From CAWDPQ01 sp963804245 (GTDB lineage Bacteria; Acidobacteriota; Vicinamibacteria; Vicinamibacterales; 2-12-FULL-66-21), in NCBI GenBank assembly GCA_963804245.1, contig CAWDPQ010000015.1, positions 108,102-172,101 of the forward strand: a stretch of DNA of 64,000 bases, written 5' to 3'. Under the pieces are notes generated by a model. It had not been told where the DNA came from. It made no database searches and saw only the letters and a list, made by a program, of their open reading frames with translations. A program made the translations under genes and the position numbers. Below are positions 35,453 to 45,378 of the stretch, in pieces; the stretch's first letter is position 1, and each line of letters opens with the position of its first letter.

Positions 35453-38324
35453 TTGACGAGATCCGCCCGCATCACGCTCGGCCTTGTCGTGTCGATGGCC
35501 TTCATAGCATCGAGCCGCAGTCACCTCGCAAGCCAGACGCTCAAGCCCGCCCCGACATTCGATCGTGAGTACACGCTCGAGGCCACGACGCTCGGCTACC
35601 GTGGCGTCGGCGGCGAGATCGACGGCGTGCGCAATCCGACCCTGTGGGCACGTACCGGCGAGAACGTTCGCATCACCATGGTCAACGGCGAGCTGATGGT
35701 GCACGACATCGTGCTCGAGAAGCTCAACGTCAGGAGCCAGCAAATCCTCGACCGCGGGGCGACGACGCGCATCACGTTCAAGGCGAAGAGCAGCGATACC
35801 TACTTCTGTTCGCTGCCGGGCCATCGGGCGGCTGGTATGGAGGGCCGTCTGGAGGTGTCCGACGAGCCGCGCGTGCCGTCCGTCGGCACCTTGCCGATGT
35901 CGAACGGTCGCACGCTCAATCTGGATTTCGAGACCGGCACGCTCGATGACTGGACGGCAGCCGGGAACGCATTCGAGCTCGTCAAGGGAGACATCGCCGG
36001 CGAGAACAGCGCGGAGAGAAAGAGCGGCTATGCCGGATCCTTTTGGGTGAGCAGCGCACCAGGAGGCAGCGCGCGCAAAGGCACGCTGTCGTCAGCCCCC
36101 TTCGCGGTCACCCAACCCTACGCCAGCTTCTTGATGTCCGGCGGAGCGTTCACGAGCACCCGTGTCGAGCTCGTCCTGGCCAACGAAGACACGGCGATCT
36201 CCACGATCTCCGGCGCGGATCGGCCGTTGCTTCGCCCGGTGGTGGTCGATCTCAAGGCTTACGCCGGAAAAGAGATCTTCGTCCGGCTCGTCGACGAGGA
36301 AGCGGGAACGTCGACCGCCGTCTACATCAAAGAGCATCCCTGGGCGCACATCAATTTCGACAACTTCCGTTTTCATGAGTCGCGGCCGTTCTTCCCCGCC
36401 GAGATCACCGCCGAGGAGACGACGACGCTGCCGCCCATCGATCCTGTACTGCACGGCGGCTTGTCGGGCGAAGAAGCCGCACGGGCGATGAGCCTGCCCA
36501 AAGGCTTTTCCGTGAAGCTCGCCGCCGCCGAACCGGACGTCACGCGGCCGATCGCGTTCGCGCTCGACGATCGCGGGCGCCTCTGGGTCGCCGAAGCGCA
36601 CACCTATCCCACACGAATCGAGGGTGACCAGGGACAAGACCGCATCGTCATTTTCGCGGACACCGATGGCGACGGACGGCTCGACAACCGCAAGGTATTC
36701 ATCGAGAACCTGAATCTCGTCAGCGGCATCGAGATCGGTTTCGGCGGGGTCTGGGTGGGCGCTGCGCCATACCTGCTGTTCATACCTGTTGAAGCCGGTA
36801 CCTGACCGGCCATCGGGTCCGCCGCGCGTGCTGCTCGACGGATGGGGGTACGAGGACACGCACGAAGTGCTCAACACGTTCACCTGGGGTCCGGATGGAT
36901 GGTTGTACGGCACCCATGGCGTGTTCACGCACTCGAACGTGGGCAAGCCGGGAGCGCCGGAGGCGGAACGGCAGCGTCTGAACGGCGCCATCTGGCGCTA
37001 TCACCCGACCCGGCACGTCTTCGAGGTCTTCGCCGAAGGCACCAGCAATCCGTGGGGCCTGGACTTCAACGACTATGGCCACGCCTTCACGACGGCGTGC
37101 GTCATCGAGCACCTCTACCACATCGTCCAGGGCGCGCGATACAAGCGGCAGGCCGGCCAGCACTTCAATCCCCACATCTACGACGACATCGAGACCGTCG
37201 CCGATCATGTGCACTGGGTCGGACGGAAGGGGCCGCATGCCGGAAACAGCCGATCCGGATCCGCCGGCGGCGGTCACGCCCATGCGGGCGCGATGATCTA
37301 TCTGGGAGGTGATGGCTGGCCGCGCGAGTATCGCGACAGCATCCTGATGAACAACATCCACGGGCACCGCGCCAACAGCGATCGACTGCAGCGCAGCGGT
37401 TCGGGGTATCGCGCTCAGCACGGACCGGATTTCCTGATGGCCAACGATTCGTGGAGTCAGATGCTGAACTTCCGCTACGGTCCGGATGGCTCGGTGTTCG
37501 CCATCGACTGGTACGACAAGAACCAATGTCACAGCAGCAATCCCGAGGTGCACCAGAGGACGCTCGGTCGCATTTTCAAGATCAGTCATGAGAGCGACCG
37601 ATGGGCGCCGGTCGATCTCACGAAGCTGACGTCGGATGCGCTGGTCGAGCTGCAGCTGCACCGCAACGATTGGTACGTACGCCATGCGCGGCGGATTCTT
37701 CAGGAGCGCGGGCCGGACGCGAACGTCCACACACGCCTGAAGCGTATTCTGCAGGACAACGCTGACGTGACACGCAAGTTGCGGGCGCTCTGGGCGCTGC
37801 ACGTCACCGGCGGCCTGAAGGAACAAGACAACCTGGAGCTGCTCAACCACGCCAACGAATACGTACGGAGCTGGGCGATTTACCTTCTGGTCGAGACCAG
37901 ACAACCATCGGACGAAGCGCTGCGCCGGTTTGCAAAGCTCGCTCGACAGGACACATCGCCGTTGGTCCGCCTGTATCTGGCGAGTGCGCTGCAGCGCACT
38001 CCGGTCGCGAAGCGCTGGGAGATCCTCGCCGGCCTCATGGCCCACGAAGAAGACGCCGGCGATCAGAATCTGCCGCTGATGGTGTGGTACGCGGCCGAGC
38101 CGCTGCCGGACATCGATATGACGCGCGCCCTCGCGCTCGCGCTCGAATCGAAGCTGCCGCAGACCTTTTCATTCATGGTGCAGCGCATCGCCTCGGCGCG
38201 CACGCCGGAAGCGCTGCGGGTGCTCGCCGAGCGTCTCGTGCGCACCGAGAATCCCGCGCGGCAGGCGGAGTTAATCAAGGGACTCAATCACGTCATCAGC
38301 CCTGCACCGGTGACCGTACGTTGA
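35453..38324 (+). CDS. Cupredoxin-propeller-HEAT fusion, PVC-type dehydrogenase, one frameshift
   Basis: TTG 35453 is chosen because GGAGAA lies 5 bases upstream and a signal peptide follows (ITLGLVVSMAFIASSRSHLA); ATG 35402 is the alternative. Residues of about 40-130 form a type-1 copper (plastocyanin-like) domain with ligand-like His in GELMVHDIV and Cys, His, Met in YFCSLPGHRAAGM. A carbohydrate-binding-like sandwich follows, then a six-bladed propeller of the PVC membrane-bound dehydrogenase type (LPKGFSVKLAAAEPDVTRPI), broken at the TT of 36789-36790 and resuming at DRPSGPPRVLLDGWGYEDTH. HEAT repeats end the protein. Unlike the next gene it has no CxxCH haem site, so copper may be its redox centre. 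Confidence 0.78.
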
Positions 38325-38357
38325 CCGCATGCGACCGCGCGTGCTATTCAGGCGCGC

Positions 38358-41237
38358 ATGTGGAACCGGTTCCGGGCTCTCGTCATCTTCGTCACTGTCA
38401 TGCCATGCATCGGCCTGCTGCTCGCGGCGCAGACCCCTCCCACGCCGGCACCGGCGCCGGCACCCGGCGCGCAGGGAGCTCCGGCTCCCGCGGGTCCGCA
38501 GGCGCCATCTGGTGCCGGAACCCTGTCGTCGACAACCAACGAGGGAGCTGATTTCTCACCCAAGCCCCCCATCAGGGCCCGCACGCCCGAAGAACAAGCC
38601 AAGAGTTTCGTCCTGCCGCCGGGTTATCGAATGGAGCTCGTCGTCGCCGAACCGGCGGTCATCAATCCCGCGGTGATCCGTTTCGACGGAAACGGTCGCA
38701 TGTACGTCGCTGAGTTCACGACCTACATGCGCGACGCCGACGGCAACAATCAGCACGCGCCCGAGAGTCGTATCACCCGGTTCGAAAGCACGAAGGGAGA
38801 CGGCGTCTACGACAAGCGCACGGTGTTCGTCGACAAGCTCGTTCTTCCGCGAACGGTCGTACCGCTCGACGGCAACAGCATCCTCACCAACGAAACGGCG
38901 TCGGACGATCTCGTGAAATGGACGGATACGAACAACGATGGCGTCGCCGACAAACGCGAGCACTTCTACTCGGGGATCGGCCTCGGCCGCGATGGCAACC
39001 TCGAACACGAACAGGCGGGTTTCGTGTGGGGCCTCGACAACTGGATCTACACCACCTACAACGCCTTTCGATTCCGCTGGACGCCGGCCGGGATCCTGAA
39101 AGAGCCGACCGGTCCGAACGCCGGGTCGTGGGGCGTGACGATGGACGATGACGGGAAGATGTGGTTCATCGATGCGGGTGGAGAGCGGGGCCCGATGAAT
39201 TTTCAAGTCCCCATCCACTACGGATCGTTCAACGTAGCCGACCAGTATGAGCCGGGATTCCACACGGTCTGGCCGGAAATCGGCCTCGCCGATACCCAGG
39301 GCGGGATGATTCGCGTGCGGATGCCGGTGGGCAGGCTCAATCACCTCACGGCCGCGTCCGGTTCGGACATCGTGCGCGCCCACCGCGTCCCTTCAGACCT
39401 CGTTGGCGATCTCTTGATTTCGGAGCCGGTAGGCCGCTTGATCCGGCGCGCCCGCGTCGTCAAGAACGAGGGACTGACCCAGCTGCGAAACGTCTATCCC
39501 GGATCGGAATTCATCCTCAGCACCGATCCGCTGTTCCGGCCAATCAACATCACGACGGCGCCTGATGGCTCGATCTACATCGCGGACATGTATCACGGCA
39601 TCATCCAGGAAGGAAACTGGACCCGGCCGGGCTCGTACCTGCGGCAGAAGATCGAGCAGTATCAACTCGACAAAATCATCAGCCACGGTCGCATCTGGCG
39701 GCTGCGATTCGACGGCGTCGCCCGCGTGCCCGCGACGCCTGCCGGACCGGCGGCGCAAGCGACGCCGGAGATTCCGGCAAAGCCGGCACTCCCGCTCGAC
39801 CTCACCCGCCCGCGCATGCTCGAGGAAACGCCGGCGCAGCTCGTCGCCCATCTTGGACACGAGAATGGGTGGTGGCGGGATACGGCACAGCAACTGCTGG
39901 TGTTGCGCCAGGACAAGTCGGTCGTGCCCGCCCTCGAAAAGCTCGTGCGACGCTCCGACAACCTGCTCACGCGCTTTCACGCCATGTGGACCCTCGAAGG
40001 TCTGGGCGCGCTCGACGCCGCGCTGGTACGGGATCAATTAAAGGATGCAAACCCGCGGATGCGCGTGCAGGCTATTCGCGCCAGCGAATCCTTGTACAAA
40101 GCAGCCAATCGATCGTTTGCCGACGACTATCGCGCGATGACGAAAGACCCGGATCCCGACGTCGCGCTGCAGGCACTGCTGACTGCCAATCTGTTCAAGC
40201 TCTCGGACGTCCAGACGCTGATCAGTGACGCGCAGGCGGCAACCAAGGCGAAGGGCGTTCAGGAAATCGGCCGGCAGATGCTGATGCGGATTGCCAAGGA
40301 ATCCACTGCGGCGGCCATGGGGTACACACCTGAGCAGCAGGCGCAGCTGAAAGAAGGCGAAACCGTCTACAAGACGCTCTGTTTCACGTGCCACGGGGAA
40401 GACGGTCGTGGCGCTGCCGTTGCCGGGGCGCCGGTCACCGGCGGCGCCGGCATGCCGATGATGGGGCCGGCGCTTGCCGGATCGCCGCGCGTGCAGGGAC
40501 ACCGCGATTACGTGATCAAGACGCTGTTGCACGGCATGACCGGTCCGCTGGCGAATCAGACGTTCACGCAGGTGATGCTGCCGATGGGAGCGCAGAACGA
40601 TCAGTGGGTGGCCACCATCGCGTCGTACGTCCGCAACAACTTCGGGAACTCCGCGTCGTTCGTCACCGCGAACGATGTCGCGCGCGTACGCGCGGCGACC
40701 GCGAATCGAAAAACGATGTGGACGTTCGAGGAGATCGAGGCGTCGGTGCCACGGCTGGTGGCGGCCGACCCGTCGTGGAAGGCTACCGCCAGTCACAACG
40801 CGGAGCGCGCTGCCGGCGCGCTCACACTCGCGGCCTGGACGACAGGCACTCCGCAGGAGCCGGGCATGTGGCTGCAGCTGGAGATGCCGCGCGCGGTCGC
40901 GATCAGCGAGGTCCAGTTCGACTCCGGTCCGCCCGGAGGCAGAGCTCAGGGCCGAGCTCCCGTCATAGCCAAGCCGGGCGGCCCGCCGGTGTTCGGCAGT
41001 TTTCCGATCGCTTTTCGCATTCAGCTGTCGATGGACGGGAGCTCCTGGGGCAAACCCGTCGCCGAGGGCAAGGGCTCACACGACACCACCGTCGCCACGT
41101 TTCAGCCAGTTACGGCAAAGTTCGTGCGCGTCACGCAGACCGGGCGGGCCGACGGCGCGCCCGCCTGGTCCGTGCTGAACATGCGGATTTACGAGCAGAA
41201 CGCCAAGATCGTCGGGACCTCACGGTCAAGTCGTTGA
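38358..41237 (+). CDS. PVC-type propeller dehydrogenase with cytochrome c and F5/8-like C-terminus
   Basis: A 959-residue exported protein. The signal peptide (LVIFVTVMPCIGLLLAAQ) and a Pro/Ala linker lead into the membrane-bound-dehydrogenase propeller (LPPGYRMELVVAEPAVINPA, GLDNWIYTTYNAFRFRWTPA, APDGSIYIADMYHGIIQEGN). HEAT repeats follow (NPRMRVQAIRASESLYKAAN), then a cytochrome c domain with haem motif CFTCH at about residue 675, and a discoidin/F5-8C-like sandwich at the end. The substrate is unknown; sugar or alcohol oxidation with electron transfer to the attached haem is inferred. It starts 33 bases after the cupredoxin paralogue. TATTCA ends 7 bases before the ATG, so it may also have its own leaderless promoter. 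Confidence 0.85.
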   Translation: MWNRFRALVIFVTVMPCIGLLLAAQTPPTPAPAPAPGAQGAPAPAGPQAPSGAGTLSSTTNEGADFSPKPPIRARTPEEQAKSFVLPPGYRMELVVAEPAVINPAVIRFDGNGRMYVAEFTTYMRDADGNNQHAPESRITRFESTKGDGVYDKRTVFVDKLVLPRTVVPLDGNSILTNETASDDLVKWTDTNNDGVADKREHFYSGIGLGRDGNLEHEQAGFVWGLDNWIYTTYNAFRFRWTPAGILKEPTGPNAGSWGVTMDDDGKMWFIDAGGERGPMNFQVPIHYGSFNVADQYEPGFHTVWPEIGLADTQGGMIRVRMPVGRLNHLTAASGSDIVRAHRVPSDLVGDLLISEPVGRLIRRARVVKNEGLTQLRNVYPGSEFILSTDPLFRPINITTAPDGSIYIADMYHGIIQEGNWTRPGSYLRQKIEQYQLDKIISHGRIWRLRFDGVARVPATPAGPAAQATPEIPAKPALPLDLTRPRMLEETPAQLVAHLGHENGWWRDTAQQLLVLRQDKSVVPALEKLVRRSDNLLTRFHAMWTLEGLGALDAALVRDQLKDANPRMRVQAIRASESLYKAANRSFADDYRAMTKDPDPDVALQALLTANLFKLSDVQTLISDAQAATKAKGVQEIGRQMLMRIAKESTAAAMGYTPEQQAQLKEGETVYKTLCFTCHGEDGRGAAVAGAPVTGGAGMPMMGPALAGSPRVQGHRDYVIKTLLHGMTGPLANQTFTQVMLPMGAQNDQWVATIASYVRNNFGNSASFVTANDVARVRAATANRKTMWTFEEIEASVPRLVAADPSWKATASHNAERAAGALTLAAWTTGTPQEPGMWLQLEMPRAVAISEVQFDSGPPGGRAQGRAPVIAKPGGPPVFGSFPIAFRIQLSMDGSSWGKPVAEGKGSHDTTVATFQPVTAKFVRVTQTGRADGAPAWSVLNMRIYEQNAKIVGTSRSSR

Positions 41238-41515
41238 GCTGCAAGGCTCAGCACTAGCCGCAGCGTTCGAGGCGGATCGAGGTTTGCTCCCACTCGGGCC
41301 GGGGCGTTGTGACGTCGAACAGCACGGTCGAGCCGACCGTTGAGGAAGAGAGCGTCGATTCTCGGGAAGCGATCGGCGGCGGATTTCCCGAAGTGGACGC
41401 CGCAAGGGAGATCGTCGCTGGCCGTGGTGGCGGCAGGGTGTCGCCTTTGCCGCCATCTGCGTAGGGCTGCGCTACTGGCGGTGGTTCAAGCGATCCGACA
41501 GCTTATAATCGGCGC
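41238..41515. other. Intergenic region with a possible minus-strand coding remnant
   Basis: On the minus strand a short reading ends STVLFDVTTPRPEWEQTSIR before a TAG near 41256. It looks protein-like but has no start and an apparent frame change upstream. I do not recognise it. Confidence 0.25.
41504..41509 (+). promoter_or_regulatory. -10 TATAAT for leaderless DUF1592 gene
   Basis: A consensus TATAAT ends 6 bases before the GTG at 41516; the bases between (CGGCGC) offer no ribosome site. Transcription would be expected to start on the start codon itself. Confidence 0.5.
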
Positions 41516-44027
41516 GTGCGCACGCTGGTGTCCGCGGCGTTAGTCCTCCTCATGACGATTGCGGGCGTCGCGCAGGACGGGCGCCGCCCGCGTCCGGCCA
41601 AGCCCCACCCTTCACCCGCGGCTGGATTCGAATCCGTTGTCAAACCGTTCCTGGCCCAGCACTGCTTCGGCTGCCATGGCAACAAGGGCGAACCGGAAAA
41701 GGGACTGAACCTGCAATCGTTCCAGTCGGTGGCGTCGCTGACGGAGCACCGCGATCGCTGGGACGAGGTGGTGCGCAAGCTGCGCGGCAGCGAGATGCCG
41801 CCGATCGAGGAGGAGCAGCCGGAAGAGGAGCAGCGTCAGGCGGTGGCGGCGTGGATCGCCTCCGAGCTCGATCGCATCGACCGTACGACGCCGCCGGATC
41901 CCGGCCGGGTGACCGCACGGCGATTGAATCGCTACGAGTACAACAACACGATCAAGGAGCTGCTCGGCGTCGACCTGCGTCCGGCCGACGACTTTCCGCA
42001 GGACGATTCCGGCTACGGCTTCGACAATATCGGAGACGTGCTCTCGCTGTCGCCGGCGTTGATGGAGAAGTACGTGACCGCGGCCGACCGCATCGCCCGT
42101 CACGCGCTCTTCGGGCCGCCGCCGACGAAGGCGACACTGACGCGGCTTCGATCGGACGGACGACGCGTGCGCGACGAGCGCACCTTCCCTGCTGTCTACG
42201 ACGTGACCGGGCTGAGCATGCCGAACGCGTTCCACACGGTTCAACGGATTCCCGTCGACGGCGAATACTCGCTGCGCGTGGTGCTCGGCGGAACGCGCCC
42301 GAAGGGTTCCGAACCGGTCACGATTTCGCTCTGGGTCGACGAGCAGGAAGTACGCACGGCCACCCACGATCCCGATCGATCGGCGACGTTCTCCGACGAC
42401 CGCCAGGATTTCGGCGGCCAGACCGTCGAGTTTCGCGTGCCGCTCAAAGCGGGCGACCGCTGGCTGTCCGTCGCGATTCCCAGAATCTTCGAAGGTCTTC
42501 CCGCGCGCCTCGGCGGTCCGAATCCGTCCAGGCAGCCGCCGCCGAAGCCTGCCGAGTTCAAGCCGCCAGAGGGGGCGACAGAGGAACGCATCGCGATTCT
42601 TCGGAAGCGCTTCGACGAGACCCAGGCGGAGCTCGAACGTCTTCCCTTCAATGCCGTGCGCATCGGCTCGCTGGACCTGGCCGGACCTTATGCTCACGCC
42701 ACAGGACCGTCTCGCGAGAGTCTTCGGAAGATCTACACCTGCGGTCATCTGAACGGCGGCCACACCTCCGCCTGCGTCCCTGTCATCGTCCGGGATCTCG
42801 CCCGCCGTGCGTTCCGCCGGCCGCTCGCCGCGCGCGAAGCGGACAAATACGTCGCGCTCGTCCGCGATGTGCAAAAACAGGAAGGATCGTTCGAAGAAGG
42901 GCTGTCCGTAGGAATCCAGGCGCTCCTCGTGTCACCCGATTTTCTCTTCCGCATCGAGCGCAACCGCCCGGTCAGCGGTCAGGGCCTGTCGCATCCCATC
43001 ACGCAGCACGAACTGGCCAGCCGGCTGTCCTACTTCCTGTGGGCGAGCATGCCGGACGCGGAACTGCGACGGATCGCAGCCGCCGGGACGCTTCGCAATC
43101 CAGAGGTGTTGACCGCACAAGTCCGGCGCATGCTGCGCGATCCCAAATCCCACGCGCTCGCCGAACAATTCGGCGGGCAGTGGCTGCAGTTCCGCGCCCT
43201 CGAATCGATCACCCGCGATCGCGATCGCTTCCCCGATTTCGAGGATTACCTGCGGCTGTCGATGCGGCGCGAGACGGAGCTGTTCGTCGAGCACATCATT
43301 CGCGACGATCGCAGCATCCTCGATTTCATCGACGGCCGATACTCGTACCTCAACGAACGGCTGGCGCGGCACTACGGCGTCGATGGCGTGTCCGGCCCGC
43401 AGTTCCGCCGCGTCGATCTGACCGGTTCGCCGCGGGGAGGCGTCGTCACGCACGCGAGCGTGCTTTCAGTGTCGTCCTACGCGACCCGCACCTCGCCGGT
43501 ACTGCGCGGCAAGTGGATTCTCGAAAACCTGCTCAATGCGCCGCCGCCGGAGCCGCCGCCGGACGTGCCCAACCTGGACGAAGGCACCATCGGCACGACG
43601 GCCGCCCTGCGCGACCAGCTGGAGGCGCATCGCAAGAACCCAACCTGTGCGTCGTGCCACAAGAAGATGGATCCGCTCGGGTTCGGCCTGGAGAATTTCG
43701 ATGCGGTCGGCGCCTGGCGGACGATGGATGGCAAATTCCCGGTGGATGCATCGGGAACGTTGCCCGATGGCCGGAAGTTCGAGGGTCCTGAGGAGCTGCG
43801 GCGAATCCTCCGCGGCGACCAGGAGGCGTTCGGGCGGGCACTGGCGGCCAAGCTGCTGACGTATGCGCTCGGCAGGGGCCTGGAGCGTTATGATAATCAG
43901 ACGGTTGCCCGGATCGCCGGGCGTCTGCCCCGGCACGAGTATCGGTTTTCAGGCCTGGTTCTCGAGATCGTGAACAGTCTGCCATTCCAATCGCGAAGGC
44001 AGCGTGACGGAGAAAGGCCAGCAGCCA
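41516..44027 (+). CDS. PSD/DUF1592-type multi-domain cytochrome (DUF1587/1592/1588/1585)
   Basis: A signal peptide (TLVSAALVLLMTIAGVAQ) precedes a planctomycete-type cytochrome domain with haem motif CFGCH. The usual order follows: DUF1587 (VTARRLNRYEYNNTIKELLG), a beta domain, DUF1595 (VRDLARRAFRRPLAAREADK), DUF1592 (ITQHELASRLSYFLWASMPD), DUF1588 (GGVVTHASVLSVSSYATRTS) with a second possible haem site CASCH, and DUF1585 (AKLLTYALGRGLERYDNQTV). The reaction is unknown; such proteins are exported together with DUF1552 partners. There is no stop before the DUF1552 gene. One frame over, TGA overlaps the next ATG (ATGA at 44028), so a small upstream indel probably caused the apparent fusion. Confidence 0.82.
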
Positions 44028-45374
44028 TGATTGTGACGCGCAAGCACATCCCGCGACGCACGTTCCTGAGAGGGATGGGGGCGGTGATCGCCCTCCCGGC
44101 CCTGGATGCGATGACGCCCGCGTTTGCCGCGCCGCGCGTCGGCACCTCGCCCCTCCGCCTCGCCTTCACCTACGTGCCGAACGGCATCACGATGACGGAC
44201 TGGACGCCGGCGTCCGAAGGGCTTGGGTTCCAGTATTCGCGCGTGCTCAAGCCGCTCGAACGGTTCCGTGAGGACACGGTCGTGCTTTCGGGACTCGCCC
44301 ACCGCAACGGCTACGCGCTCGGCGACGGACCAGGCGATCATGCGCGCGCGGCTGCGTCGTACTTGACCGGTGTCCACCCGCGCAAGACGGCCGGCGCAGA
44401 CATACAGAACGGCGTGTCGGTCGATCAGATCGCGGCCCAGCATCTCGCCGCGCACACACGGTTCGCATCCCTTGAAATGGGTTGCGACGACTCGCGTACG
44501 GTCGGCAACTGCGACTCGGGCTATTCCTGCGCGTATACGAACAGCCTGGCTTGGCGTGGGCCAGCCACGCCGATGCCGCCCGAGACCAATCCTCGCCTCG
44601 TCTTCGAGCGGCTGTTCGGGGATCTCGACACCAGCCTGCCGCCGGAAGTTCGCGCCCGTCGGCTCCTGTATCGACGCAGCATCCTGGATCTCGTTACCGC
44701 GAGAACCTCCGAGCTCACCGCGAATCTCGGCACGGCCGATCGCCGCAAGCTCGATGAGTACCCTCTCGTCGATCCGAGAGATCGAACGGCGGATCGAAAA
44801 GGCCGAGCAGGACCTGACCGGACTCACGCCCAACATCGACAAGCCGACCGGCATCCCGGTGCTGTACGCCGACTACGCCAAGCTGATGTTCGATCTGCAA
44901 GTGATCGCGTTTCAGACGGATCTGACGCGGGTCATCACCATGATGATGGGACGAGAAGGAAGCATGCGGACGTATCCGGAGATCGGCGTGCCCGATCCGC
45001 ACCATCCCCTGACCCATCACCGCGGTAACGCCGACTGGATCGAGCGCGTGACGAAGGTCAACGCGCTGCACATGGAGCTGTTCGCGGCGTTCATCGAGAA
45101 GTTGAAGAGTACGCCCGACGGGGACGGCACCCTGCTCGATCATTCGGTCATCGTCTACGGCAGCGGGTTGAGCGACGGCAACCGGCACACGCACAACGAT
45201 CTCCCGGTGCTCATGGTCGGACGCGGTGGCGGCTTCCGCCTGGGAAGCCACATCGTCTACCCGAAGGACACACCGATGACCAACCTGTTCCTGACGCTGC
45301 TCGACCGCGTCGGCGTCCAGCACGAGAAGCTGGGCGACAGCACAGGGCGCATCGAGCACCTGACGGGTGTATAG
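44028..45374 (+). CDS. DUF1552 Tat-exported protein, one frameshift
   Basis: ATG 44028 follows GGAGAAAGG and gives a Tat-like signal (KHIPRRTFLRGMGAVIALPA). The alkaline-phosphatase-like DUF1552 fold is visible in LRLAFTYVPNGITMTDWTPA, VLSGLAHRNGYALGDGPGDH and SVDQIAAQHLAAHTRFASLE. The frame changes at the CCC of 44761-44763; dropping one C reads KLDEYL-SSIREIERRIEKAE and continues through LTRVITMMMGREGSMRTYPE and HSVIVYGSGLSDGNRHTHND to the stop. DUF1552 is the standard partner of the DUF1592 protein encoded before it. Function is unknown, probably extracytoplasmic. Confidence 0.78.
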
Positions 45375-45378
45375 ATTC

